A stretch of DNA of 64,000 nt, from contig NC_134702.1 in assembly GCF_043290135.1 (NCBI RefSeq), forward strand, positions 188,574,491-188,638,490, read 5' to 3'. Position 1 is the stretch's first letter. Every line of letters begins with the position of its first letter. The DNA is from Rhipicephalus microplus. Lineage: Eukaryota; Arthropoda; Arachnida; Ixodida; Ixodidae. Positions 31,308 to 42,700 of this stretch are shown piece after piece. The translations under genes and the position numbers were made by a program. The notes under the pieces are model-generated. The model did not search any database. It saw only the letters and a list, made by a program, of their open reading frames with translations, and was not told the origin of the DNA.

Positions 31308-34300
31308 GCTATAGAATCACCGTGCATACCACGCTCAGAGCCACGTTCACTCAATATATTCTAATATTGTTAAGCAGACCCTCACCAGAGATGCAGACAA
31401 ATCACGAAAACAGTAACCACAAACGAGTGTAAAAACTTGCGCGGTGGCGGCCCTGGGAGCACGTATTGTATTTAATCATAGTTCTACACCTCCCTTACTC
31501 AGCGTGTTCAAGTTAATTGATTGCACTCATAGATGCTGGAAATTCCCTGCTAAATCTGCACCTGGAGCTATATTGGCTGTATTAAACGAAAGTCTCTATT
31601 TTTTATTTACTACGCCAAAGTGTTCTCCGTGTTCACTTTTTCCACGTTTGCGCGAGTGGACGCACGCTGCACCTTGAATATCGATGCAATGGGTATTAGG
31701 TGTTACATGAAATCGCATCTAAAGGCTACACATTGTGCCTTCAGCAGTGCACACACAATCTGCAATCAGCGTACGATCACCCTTGATAATTTATTGTGTC
31801 AATCACATAACGTGGCCTAGAACGAAAATGCGTATAAGGGTGTCAACTCGTTATTATAGTTTAATTTGGCTGTCCGCGACAACCTTGCGTACGCAGGCTG
31901 CCACTGAACGTTGCCCATGTGCGCAGATCTCTAAATGAGACTCCCTACAATCGTCACTTCTGGCACGGAACCAACGAAGCCTCCGCGTGAGTGCAATCCA
32001 CAAAGGAAGTAAACTGCTCCGAAGAAGCACACATCTTCTCGAACGCAGAAATATAGTACACACAACGCACTCCATAAGAAGACGAGTCTGAGACAGTGCC
32101 GTTTCTACTGTAGCGACGATGTGGCTGCGGCGCCGACGTGACGACGAGGCCCGGCGCCCGCCCGCCCCGCTAGTGTTTTGGAAATGGGCTGGGGCCAGTA
32201 GCACGAACGAAGTGGGCGCGCTGCGTTGCAGAGCCACGTCTTGGGTGATCTTCCGGCGGGCCATGATAACGGTGGCAGTGTAGTTACCGTAGTAATGAAG
32301 TTGTCGAGAGTGTCTGCATTTGGCGCGCACGCGTCGCAGCATACCAAGGCGGGTAACTGCACGTTTCGACTGCTTGTTACCCATTATGGAGCATGAAACG
32401 ATGTCTGAACGCTTGCTATGCCTCATGATGCACAAATTATGTGCAGGTGCGTAAACTTGCGCTGAGTCATTGCCTGTTTATCGAGCGTGCTGTCCATCAA
32501 AAAAGGCTGCATTCTGATTTCCCATAAATGCACCCAGGTGCTCCTTGATTGATCTGCGTATTGCAAGTAGCCCTTGAAGTCGTGATACCATAATTTAATA
32601 CGAATGCATCCCGAAGAGTGAAGTAACAACGCAGGGATTAAAACCTTACATGTGGCCGCCCCTTCGACATCTAGAGCGTTGACACTTATATGAGTATCAA
32701 TATGATCGATTGTTTCATCAGTAACCTTAGTATACGTAACGCTACCTCAATGTGTCTTTTAGGGACGGCTCAATGCTATCGTGCCAGTTTTGCATTGTTT
32801 TTAAAATGCCGAAAGGCTATCGTGTTTCAACAGCATGCTTAACAGTTACTGTGCGCCGGTTTATACCACATCTGAAGGCTTAAAAAAACCAGGAATCCGA
32901 ACCGAGGGTGTGAATGCAGCTCGCAGGAACTAACTTTATGCCTTTAGCTTCAACACAAGTATGTTAATATTGGCACATATAAATACAGCCCATCCTATTT
33001 CGTCATTTCGGCGCACTTCATGGCACCAGAACAGTGATTGACGTGACTACATCAGCACACATGCTCTCGATTGCTGCATATACTAGAACAGTGTCAGTTG
33101 TCAATATTCCCACTCCCAGCTTCGCCATGCACTCACAAGTTTTTTTCCTGGCCTCGCATCATGCGCAATCAACTGATTTCGCTCCATTTTGTGCGTTCTT
33201 GACAGCGCAAGCGCAGATGAGAGGTTGTCTTTGACAATCGCAAAATCCTGATACATCGCTTAGTGAGGACGTTGCACGCGTGCCCTAAATACAAGAAATA
33301 AGTGACGAGGAGGCACCACCTGCAAGAAGGGTAGTGAAGGCGAGAACGGAACAGATGGAAACGCAGTGGATCATTTGATTCTTCCAACAGAGGAGCTCAA
33401 CAGCATAAACGATGCAGCTACCCTGCAAAAATGCGTGCATGAATCGACGGTTTTTTGCATTTTTTATTTCACTAGTAACTATGTAAACACTTTGGAGAGG
33501 TTTGTCCTGTTGCCATCATTTTCCGTATGAAGTCCATCTTGGGCAGCGCTAGTGGCGGTCCGCCGGCAAGATGAATAGACGATGAGCGCCGGTGGCTCGT
33601 GGCGAGAGGCGCTTAGTACATTCGCGTGCTTTTGGCCAACTGGACAACACGGCCACCGCTCTGCTTCGGCGTCTCGCATCTGTCTTCAGCTGCAAGCTTT
33701 CATCCTCGCAATGAACTTGTTACGATGGCACGTTTGCATCACTCACCTTCACGTAGCTACATCCAAACCGCTAGTATCACTCCGCGCTTTCTATCCGCGA
33801 GCAAAAAAGCTTGCGAGTGTTGGCAAGAAACACGGCTGAAGCAGAAATGAAAGAAGCGGCCCATCTTCGTCACATAGAGGTCTCATACGGTTACATCATC
33901 CCGCTTGCCAGACATGCCATCGCTTGCTTCTCAAAAAGAAAGAAAGCAACCCCCGCCCATATTTTCCTTGGCGAAGGAGCATAAGAAATGCCGGAAATTT
34001 GGGAGGGTAGGGCCGCGTGTCTGGTGCCGCAGCTATCAACATTGAGGGCGTTGTTGCGGCGAGCGTTGGCGTGCGTGAGCTTAAGCAGGCGAAGAGACGC
34101 CTTCAGGGCTAGTAGGAAGATTCATCGCAGTGCCTCCTTCTTTCTAGGTCAATGTGAGGGGCAAAGAGGGAGCTCTCCCTCTCTTCTTGCTAGTAGGGGC
34201 GTAACCACCTCACACGCTTGCATATGGGCTTGAGCACTAGCCGTATACATTGAAATTAGCGAACGGCTCATAGATCATTCTGCGCCTTGTGACTTTTGCC

Positions 34301-34549
34301 AGTGCTGTGTCACCACTGATGTGACAAATGGAGTGAAAGCGAACTCTCTTGGAAGCGACCGTATTCGCACAAATCAGTATTTTGTAGTGGTGTGAGATTG
34401 GATGAACGGGAGTTGGCTGTTACCCTTACCTCGTGTAAAATTACGACTTGTTCACACTATTCGCGATTTCAGCGGAACATCTTTTCTTTTTTTCGAGATT
34501 CAAGGAACAAATTTCTCTACTTCACCAGTCTAACTCGCCACTTTAACTC
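31308..34549. other. region without recognised gene
   Basis: Mixed composition with a GC-rich patch at 32090-32340. All ORFs are short (the longest is 193 codons, minus strand 32435-31854, low complexity and Arg/Ser-rich) and have no domain I recognise. I see no tRNA, SINE or LTR signature. Confidence 0.5.
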
Positions 34550-34977
34550 ACCAACTGAAAGATAGTGAGTACCAATGGCTTTCAACAGGTGTGAGTATGA
34601 ACGGGAATGATGAGTGACAAATAGTATGAAGTGACGTGAGTATGGGCGTGATAGAGTACGCATGAGTCTGAATAGAAGAGTAAGAGCGCAAGTGCTGCGA
34701 GTGTGTAGAGGTGGGAGTGTGAACTTGTGCCAGTAGGTATGTCACTGCAAGTGAGTATGAATGCGGGTGTGTATTGATGAGTCCCAGTAAGTGTGAACGT
34801 GAGAGAACGCTTATGAGTATGAGTGGGTGTGAATATAATCTGGAACGAGTGCCCAGGGGCATGAGTAGGCGAAGGTGAACCTGCGTGAGTATTTATGAGC
34901 GTTAGTGGGCGTGAGTATACAAGCGAGTACCAATGTGCACGAGGTGTGAGTGTGCGAATAAGGGCCTATAAGAATTC

Positions 34978-35118
34978 GGGGGCTTAACATGCCATCATAT
35001 GATTATGAGCAAGGTCGTAGTGGAAGCCTCCAAAAATTCAGAGCACCTGGGGTTCTTTAGCGTGCACCTAAATCTAAGCACACAGGCAAGTATTTTCGCC
35101 GTCATCGACAATGCAGCC
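34978..35118 (-). mobile_element. Ruka-type SINE fragment (antisense, head truncated)
   Basis: The reverse complement contains diverged versions of the body motifs GGTGCACG(C/T)TAAAGAACCCCAGGTG, CCACTACG and CTCATAATCATATGATGG. The tRNA-like head is missing apart from GGCGGCTGCAT. Confidence 0.8.
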
Positions 35119-35394
35119 GCCATGCCCGGAGTTAGTCCCTATGAGTGTGAGTAAGCCTGAGTATAACAAGAGTAAGAGCCTACGAGTGGGAGTATACGTG
35201 AGTATGAAGCTAGTGAGTGTCTATGAGTGCAAGTAGGCTTGAGTATGAACGTGAGCAAGTGCTTATCTGTTTGAGTAATCGTTAGTGTGAACGTGAGTGA
35301 GCACTCAATAAGTATATTAGGCTTAAGTATGAAGGTTAGGTAATACTCATAAGCATGAGCAGACATCTGGGAGTTTAATAACCAGCACTTATTA

Positions 35395-35890
35395 TGCCTT
35401 TGGGTACGTGCCCTACCAACAATATTTCTGCTTGACTTCGACTGTGATGTCCTGACAACCCGTTTGTTCCTTGATACACCCTGCTCTCTTCTAGTCCCTT
35501 ATGGTTACACCTGTCATTTTCTTTTTTATTGCTCGCTGCGTCGCCCTCAACTTAGGCTGAACCCTGTTTGTAAGCCTCAAGGTTTCTGCTCCAGAGGTTA
35601 ATAAGTACAGGAAAGATGTAGTTGCTGCATGCCTTCCTGTTGAGAGATGGTGGCAATTTACCAGTCATGATTTAAGAATGCTTGCCGAATGTCCTCCACC
35701 CAAGTCTTATTCTTCCCGTTACTTAAATAGCGTGGTTCTGCTCCGCAATTAGTACCTGTCCTAAGTAGACGTACTATTTTGGAACTTCAAGTGCACTGTT
35801 ACCTATCTGAAAGGGATCTTCTCTTCCGAGGTTGTTGAACGTTACTTTCGTTTTTTGCAGGTTAATAGTGCAGATTCCAAGAAATATGTG
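35395..35890 (-). mobile_element. RTE-type LINE relic
   Basis: The minus strand encodes, with many stops, a region matching the part of RT downstream of the catalytic box. INLQKTKV, GNSALEVPK, YVYLGQV, FGKHS and IMTGKLPPSLNRK are parallel to the better-preserved RTE copy at 44200-44500 in this window. Both ends are truncated within the minisatellite. Confidence 0.82.
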
Positions 35891-36089
35891 TAACAGGTGA
35901 GTGAGTGCCTACGAGTGTGAGTAGTCGTGAGTATGAGAGTGAGTGAGTACTCATGAGTGTGAGTAGTCGTGAGTATGAATGTGAGTGAGTGCCTATGAGT
36001 GTGAGCACACGAGAGTATGGACGTGAGTGATTGTGAAAGCTGAAAAAAATTTGGTGAATGAGTATGAGTGATTAGTCTCTCAAAGTGCC

Positions 36090-36803
36090 GACATATGATG
36101 TTAAACGAAAAGAACAGTATAGAGCTGTGTGTGATATTGTTCTACCAGTGCCTTTGTACAGAGTCATACACAGTAGAAGGGGTGGACTAAATGTGCTGAA
36201 AAGGGTCAGAAATAGGGAGGTTCCTTCGGCGGTTAAATTTTTTTCTTCTTTAAATTAAACACAGGAAAAATATCGATAAGGACCTTCACAGAAGAGCTGA
36301 GCTTTTTACACCATCGGGGTCACACTGCTTAATATGTACAAACCCGAAACCACAGACCATGTTTTTCGCACTTTTGGGAAGGAGTATATTTTTCGGACAT
36401 GTTGCAGTGGACTATGAAGAAAGACTTTCCATTGCGTCAACATAGAATATGGTATCTCAAAGTAGATAATGAAAAAAAAACGACCCTTTGGATTTGGTAA
36501 TGCCGAGAGCCCCTACTGTATATGGTATGTTCACATGGCAGGATACTACTGCGACCCAGACGCTAAGACAGCAAGAATTTATTTCAGACAGTGCATGTCT
36601 ACCTTTATTAAAAATGTGAAAATTCAGAAATGAGTTCCTGAATGGCTGCCGTTGATTTAACCTATGGCATCACTGAAAAAACTTTAAGATCGACAATATC
36701 ATTTCAAAGAGGACTGATAGCATGTTTTCTTCATTACTATATGAATTATCTGATATGTCATGTTTGTGTTGTATTTTTTTACCAATACAGGCAATAAAAT
36801 AAA
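36090..36803 (+). mobile_element. tRNA-targeted LINE, 3' fragment ending in tRNA-Met
   Basis: The decayed C-terminal part of ORF2 (segment like LPVPLYRV...LNVLKRV near 36150-36215) is followed by a 3' UTR ending CAGGCAATAAAATAAA and then a tRNA-Met relic at 36804. The 3' terminal motif and the junction into tRNA nt 1 are the same as in LINE copies 1-3, in the opposite orientation of the window. The 5' part is missing. Confidence 0.85.
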
Positions 36804-36876
36804 GCCTCAATAGCACAATAGGCAGTGCGTCAGTGCCATAGTCTGAAGGTGGTGAGTTCAATCCTCACCCGGCCCC
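36804..36876 (+). pseudogene. degenerate tRNA-Met at a LINE 3' junction
   Basis: 73 nt aligning with tRNA-Met; the CAT anticodon and T arm (GTGAGTTCAATCCTCAC) are recognisable. The A box is altered (TAGCACAATAGG) and acceptor pairing is partly lost. It sits ~17 kb from the main tRNA-Met array and on the other strand. Confidence 0.8.
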
Positions 36877-37773
36877 GATTCATATTCGTGCGTAATGAAA
36901 GTAATGTTTTTTTGCGATGCGTCATCCAGACGAGGTTGGGTGACGCTGTTCCAGATTATATTGTTACGTCATCAACTGCACCAAACGTGTCAATGAAAGG
37001 GTTTTGATTTGAAATAATAAGTGCTTATGGGTTCCTGAGAGCGCAATTTTTGCTATAATGTTTGATTTCTGTCAGTAAAAAACAATTGTACAGAGATTTC
37101 GGTTGATGTCGTGTGTCCTGTTTCAAGTTACAGGGCAATATATGTATTGGGAAACGAAAAGATTGTTTTAAATAGAGTTGAACGAATGCCAGTGAGAGCT
37201 ACCGCAAAAACATTTTTCTTTATGCTACATACGAGCACGCTTCCTGTCAAACCGTGGTTAAAAGAGAAGGGGATATTCTTACCTTGGGGCGTAAACTTTT
37301 ACATCTGCGAGAAACCGGAAACAATTGATCACAATGTCCGGTATTGCTCGGACTCTGTCTTCCTTTGGGATATTCTGCAAAGGACATTCAAACAGGAATT
37401 CCCTTTAACTCCATACGGAATACAGTTTTTACAATTTGAAGATGCTATAAGTGTGCCCTACGATATGGTGGTGCTACTTTGCATGCACAGTGTGTGGAAA
37501 ACACCAATGGCTTTTCAAAATCTAGATGTAAATATGAGGCCTGCCAGTGAATATTGAAAAAGAATATTCTGTTCATTAGAGAAGTGCACAAATCCCTTAT
37601 TGAATCACCAGAGTGCTTGCCTGTCTTTGAACAATTGGCTGTAATCAAATATTATTAATTTATACTATCAACAAGATACACTCGCACATTGCACATTTTA
37701 TTTTCCGGCTGGGGCCGATACCATCTAAGCTGTGTAATATTTCCATCGCTATTAACAGGTGTTGAATAAAAAA
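36877..37773 (+). mobile_element. tRNA-targeted LINE, 5'-truncated, ending in tRNA-Ala
   Basis: The fragment carries the C-terminal ~250 codons of ORF2. A clear open part is 37111-37557, with FFFMLHTSTLPVKPWL, a YICEKPETIDH Cys/His motif and VPYDMVVLLCMHSVW. The upstream part is full of stops. A frameshift at ~37555 precedes the terminal segment, which ends near 37657. The 3' end (TTGAATAAAAAA) abuts a tRNA-Ala at 37774. Its 5' truncation point lies exactly at the 3' end of the tRNA-Met relic. Confidence 0.85.
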
Positions 37774-37843
37774 GGGTGTAGCGCAGTGGTAGAACACTCG
37801 CTTTGCATGTGAGAAGTCTCGGGTTCAAACCCCGGCGGCTCCA
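37774..37843 (+). tRNA. tRNA-Ala(TGC), regenerated behind a LINE, weakened
   Basis: It lacks the first ~2 nt of the acceptor stem, which are replaced by the LINE A tail. The rest is a tRNA-Ala with anticodon loop TTTGCAT and T arm CGGGTTCAAACCCCG. Several stem mismatches (GCGC in the D arm, AACAC, GGCGGCT) make it a likely pseudogene. Confidence 0.7.
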
Positions 37844-38450
37844 AAGCGCTCTCAACTATATCGGTATATTTTTATTGTGTGTTGTTATACCATGGCACCA
37901 GTGCGCATTTCATAAAGTACATCTAATCAAACATCGCTGCTATTTTCTTTGGCCATATAAATATGCGGCTGTCCTCAATGACAAAAAATGTATCAGGCAG
38001 CACTGACGAGATTATTTTCATTAATTTCGACAAATGATTTATTTTATTGTTAAAACAATCTGATGATCACCAAGAAACGCGTTAATTGGCCGCTCCAGAC
38101 GAAACGAGGGTGTAGCTCAGTGGTACAGCGCTCAATTTGCATGTGAGAAGTCACGTGTTCAAACCCCGGCACCTCCAAATGCTCTTTCGACTTTAGCGTT
38201 ACCTTTTATATTACGTGTTGTCATACTACAGTACCATAAGTTACCAGTGCGCATATTATAAAGTACATCTAATCGAACATCGCTGCCGGTTTCTTCGACC
38301 ATAGAATTATGCAGCTTTCCTAAATGACAAACATTGTATCGGCAGCACTGACGAGATGATTTTCATTAATTTCGACTAATTATTTATTTTATTGTTAGAA
38401 CAATTTGATGATCACCATGAAACGCGTTAACTGGCCGCTCCAGACGTAAC
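37844..38450. repeat. tRNA-Ala array spacers with one degenerate tRNA-Ala
   Basis: Two copies of the ~265-270-bp spacer of the tRNA-Ala array flank the tRNA at 38106-38177. Shared motifs are TACGTGTTGTCATACTACAGTACCAT, split across conserved blocks, and TTATTTTATTGTTAGAACAA. CCGCTCCAGACGTAAC stands just before each tRNA. The same spacer recurs at 45306-45926 and 61347-61584, giving a tandem unit of about 335-345 bp. Confidence 0.85.
38106..38177 (+). pseudogene. degenerate tRNA-Ala(TGC)
   Basis: 72 nt aligned with tRNA-Ala. The A box TAGCTCAGTGG is intact, but acceptor (GAGGGTG/CACCTCC) and T-stem (CACGTGTTCAAACCCCG) changes disturb pairing. Confidence 0.75.
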
Positions 38451-38466
38451 GTGTGTGTAGCTCAGT
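38451..38466 (+). repeat. 16-nt tRNA-Ala 5' fragment at a LINE 5' junction
   Basis: Reads GTGTGTGTAGCTCAGT, corresponding to tRNA-Ala nt 1-16, then changes to LINE sequence (CATTCCACTTCCGG). The upstream flank is normal array spacer. Confidence 0.85.
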
Positions 38467-38503
38467 CATTCCACTTCCGGCTTTCGAGCGATACGGTCGC
38501 GGA

Positions 38504-39700
38504 ATGTGCGGCTCCGACGGCGCCGTTTCAGCGGCCCGACCGGGCCGCGGTAACAGGGTTTTTTTTTAGCCTAGCGCCGACGATTATCAGGTGATTGTGC
38601 CCAATCTGCCTTCCGGACGTATCTCTGCGAATACCGTTTTCATGCATGGTGATCCGAGAGCCCGGCCTTACCGCGTCGAAGATTACCGGGACACTTTGGC
38701 CAAGCTTGGTGCGCTCGACGACGTTTTGGCGTTGGGGGAGTATCAGCTGAACCACGTATGGGCTGTGACACTGACGAGTGCTGAGGCTAATCGGAAGTTG
38801 CTCTCCGCAGTCGAAGTGAAGGTAAAGGATCGCCCATGTTTGCTCATTGACCCAAATAACCGCGAGGTTCGCTTGAAGCTTCACTGGTTGCTGCACGGTG
38901 TGACCGATGAAGACGTGCGTGTTGCCTTGACTCCCTATGGGAAAGTGTTCGAAGTGAAGCGGGAGAAGTGGCGAGCACCGGGCATCCCTGAAAAGGGCTC
39001 AACGACGCGGTCTGTGGGACTAAAGCTGCACTCCGACGTCAAGGTGGATGACATTCCGCACCAGCTCAAGATTGCCGGAGAGCTGACTCTCGTTGTCGTT
39101 CCGGGCCGTGCACCGTTGTGCCTACGGTGCAAGAGTACCGGACACATACGTCGCGACTGCCGAGTACCCCGCTGCAGTCGTTGTCGCCGCTTCGGCCACG
39201 AAGACGACGACTGCGCGAAGACATATGCCAGTGTGACCGGACCAGCGCAGGAAAGTGATGCACTGGGGCACCTCATGGACGAAGCAGACTCGGAAGAAAC
39301 AGCAGGAGTTAACCCAAACTCTGCTGTGGAAGATGGGTCGTCATGCCGTCAAGAAGAGGGCGTGTGTGAAGCACCAGGTAAGCCCGACGCCGGGCTTCCA
39401 TACGAAGGCGTAGGAGAAAGCAGTGAAAAGGTGGATGCAAGCAGCACCGGCGACACGTTTCTAGGCTTAGCAGACGAGACCCCCTCCGAGGCTGAACCGA
39501 TGACTGGGATTGAAAGCGACAGTGGCGCCTTGACGGGGAAGCGTCCCCATGACGAAGGGAAAAAAGACAAGGGCACCACTGCTGCCTCGCCGGACGAACC
39601 ACCCGCCAAAACGACTCCCGCTCGGCGGCCTCTCATTCGGCCACGGCCAACCATTTCGTCGGAGCGCAAGACGGCGGAAACGCCACCTTCGCCACCTTAA
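38504..39700 (+). pseudogene. LINE ORF1, tRNA-Ala element, frameshifted
   Basis: The ATG at 38504 starts a frame (MCGSDG...GRGNRV) that runs into a stop in a nine-T run near 38560-38569. The continuing frame (DDYQVIVPNLPSG...) is then open to 39700. It keeps the RRM-like region, two CX2CX4HX4C knuckles (CLRCKSTGHIRRDC and CSRCRRFGHEDDDC) and an acidic tail. A one- or two-base change in the T run explains the break. Confidence 0.85.
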
Positions 39701-39783
39701 GGACTGTATTGGGACAAGGCGTTCAGGAAGGAATAGCAGTTGTAAGGTAAGCGCCATGCCCCTGGGTTTTTCGTAGCCTTACA

Positions 39784-42700
39784 ATGGTGCAAATAGAAAA
39801 TTCAATCTGTGTGGCCACTTTAAATGTGCGTGGCTTAGCCTCACGGAGAAAACAATGTTGGCTTTATCGACTAGTAAGTGACCTCGACCTTGACATACTG
39901 GCAGTCCAAGAGACTAAAGTCCATGGCGACGATGAAACTGGGGGCATGGTGCGCCAATTCTAGCCGCAGTATTCTGCTATAGTTAGCCATGCCATAGCCG
40001 GACTTCTTCCGGCTGCGTGTTGTTCGTCAGACAGAGTCTGGGTGCTAAAATAGAAGCCTCAACGTCATGTCCCTCTGGTCGGCTCGTCGTTTGTGATCTT
40101 TTATTTTCGGGATTGGAATGGCGCGTAATATGCTTGTACGCACCGACTGTCACTGACGAAAGACGCATATTTTTTGAACTAAAGCAGTATACCAAATGTA
40201 ATAGGCTCCTAATCATTATTGGCGATTTCAACGGCGTCCTTCAGTCAAAGACAAAACTTCCGAACGACATTACAGGGATGCAAGTGCCGCTGTCTTAAGC
40301 GATACAGTAAGAGAACATGGTTTGGAGGATGTGGCTGAATGTCTCGGTGGTGGCCGGACTATGCAGTACACCCGCTTTCAGGCAGCCAGCCATGCCCGAC
40401 TAGATAGGGCGTACGTGAGTGTTGAATTGGTACCGCTTTTCAAGGCATACCGTGTTAACGCCATTTCATTTAGTGACCACTGCTTGGTTAGCTTTCTAGT
40501 AGCTAGCGCGAAAGAAACGAAAAGAGCCTTCGAGTGGCAACTATGGAAATTGAATTCGAATCTGCTGAGTGATGAAACATTCATGGAGGAAATAATGACG
40601 GAAGTTGAAGAAATGAAAGTTCGCAGTAAAAAGACGTTTAGAGAAAAACGGGAGAACTTCAAGCAGGTCGTTTAATTGAATGCTTTGGAGCGCTCGAGAG
40701 CTATAAGCAGAGAAAAAGGAGCAGAAGAAAAGCAAATGCGCAGAAACCTGGAAAAATTGCTCCTCGAAAAATGTAGAATGCCCGGCGTGTTTATTGAAGA
40801 TATTCGCGCCTTCAAATGTAAAATTGAGCGGTTCGATGTCGAAAGATACCGCGGTGCTATGGTTCGGGCAAGAGCCGAGCGACTGATAACGGCAGAAGCA
40901 CCGTCAGAAAGGGCGTTGTTCTCGGAAAAGTGGCATGCGCGACGTAATCAGATAACACAAATCGAACACGAGGGTGAAGTCAGCGATGTCGCAGATGTTA
41001 TCGAGCGTGCTTTCTTCGAGCACTTCAATGGTTTATTCGCCGCCAGCTCAGTTGATGTCTATCGCTTTAAAAAGATTTTTTACCGCTGATGCCAAAGCTT
41101 GACAATGATACAAAAGAAATATTGCATGAACCCATTTCGGAAGAGGAAGTTAACAATGCTATTGAAAGTATGCATCCGGGGAAATCGCCTGGCCCTGATG
41201 GTCTGACTTCCACCTTTTATAACTGTTTCAAGTTAGAAATAACACCAGTCTTAGCCGACGTTTATAATGAGGCATTCGAGCTGAAAATATTACCCCCGTC
41301 CTTTTCATCATCTCACACTGTTTTTATACAAAAATCGGAAGACCCCGTTGCACTGCGCAGAGTAAATTCTTATCGCCCAATCTGCCTCACTAATGGAGAT
41401 TACAAGATATTCATGAAAATCCTAGGTAAAAGATTGCAAACAGTCAATACGGAGGTCGTGGGGCCGCATCAGACGTGCGGCATCAAAGGTCGAACTATCC
41501 TCACTAATATACACGCAGCCCGGAGCATCCTTGAATGTTGCGACGCTATTGGTGCGCGAGACGCAATGCTGCAAATCGACCTCGAGAATGCTTTCGACAG
41601 GGTGCCTCATGAAATTCTGCTGTGCATCCTAGATTATGTGAAGTTAGGGAAAATAATCAAAGAGGGGGTCGCCATGGCGTACCAAGACTGCCCAACGCGG
41701 CTAATCGTTAACAAGGTGGTAGGGAAGCGCATCCCAGTCAAGCACTCGGTCTGTCAGGGTTGTCCTCTCTCACCACTATTGTTTTTTGTACATAGAGTCC
41801 TTTTGCTTGAGTGTCGTAGAGAATGACTGTGTCCGTGGGTTTAAGTTGCACGAGGTTGAAGTCCGGCTGTTGGCTTATGCGGACGATATTGCCATTTTTT
41901 GCGCGGACTCTGACAGCATAGCAGCTGCTGTCAAATGCGTTACTAACATCTGTGCTGCAAGTGGCAGCGCTGTAACCTGGAGAAAATGCCTTGGCTTTTG
42001 GCATGGTGACTGGGCAGAAACCCCAGACAGTTTCGCCAGCATAAAGTTTGTTACGAAACCAGTGAAATACTTGGGTGCCCCCCTCGAATGCTACAAAGAC
42101 AGCGATTCGTACTGGAGAAGCCAAGTGAATAACCTGCGGGAAAGAGTGAACAAGTGGAATGGGTGGAATTGGTTTATGTTTTCTAAAGGCAAAATTTGCA
42201 ACATTTTTTAGTAAGTAAATTTTGGTATATATTACAAGTTTAACATTGTTCAAGGGTAAACATCCAAAAATTTCACCGTGTGTTCGCTGTCTTTGTGTGG
42301 GAATCGTCTTGGAAAAGATCGAGTCGGGCCAATTTATTTCTTCGAGTGCGAAATGGAGGACTGGGCTTGTCGCATTTGTTTTTAAGACAGGTAGTCAATC
42401 GATTTTGTTTCTTTAGAGACGTCGACAACCCATTCCTTCCACTGTCTGTCAACTTCGCCAAGGGGAACGCTTGCCTAACATGGTTGTATCAACCTGCAGC
42501 TTACCTGGTGGCATTTATGGCTTTCTCCGCAATGTTGTACTTTCTTGTAGCTTTCTGTCAGTGCGGTTTTCACTTGAATACTTGAGTCAAGTCCGACGTA
42601 GAAAGTTGTACAATGACCTATGTGATGTGTTTTTACGAGTGCCTTTGTGTCGGTCCCTTTACAATGTATGCCATGGCCACACTGTACTAAAGCGCGTCAA

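Larger units (their letters stand above)
34550..36045. repeat. degenerate GTGAGTATGA minisatellite, interrupted
   Basis: Blocks at about 34555-34945, 35139-35350 and 35895-36030 consist of diverged units built from GTGAGTATGA, GTGAGTGAGTGCC and TATGAGTGTGAGT, with a longer period of about 40-45 bp. A SINE fragment (34978-35118) and an RTE relic (35395-35890) interrupt it, so it predates both. Confidence 0.8.

Noticed and set aside
32090..32340. GC-rich patch as CpG-island promoter
   Set aside because: No gene lies next to it and no core promoter motif is evident.
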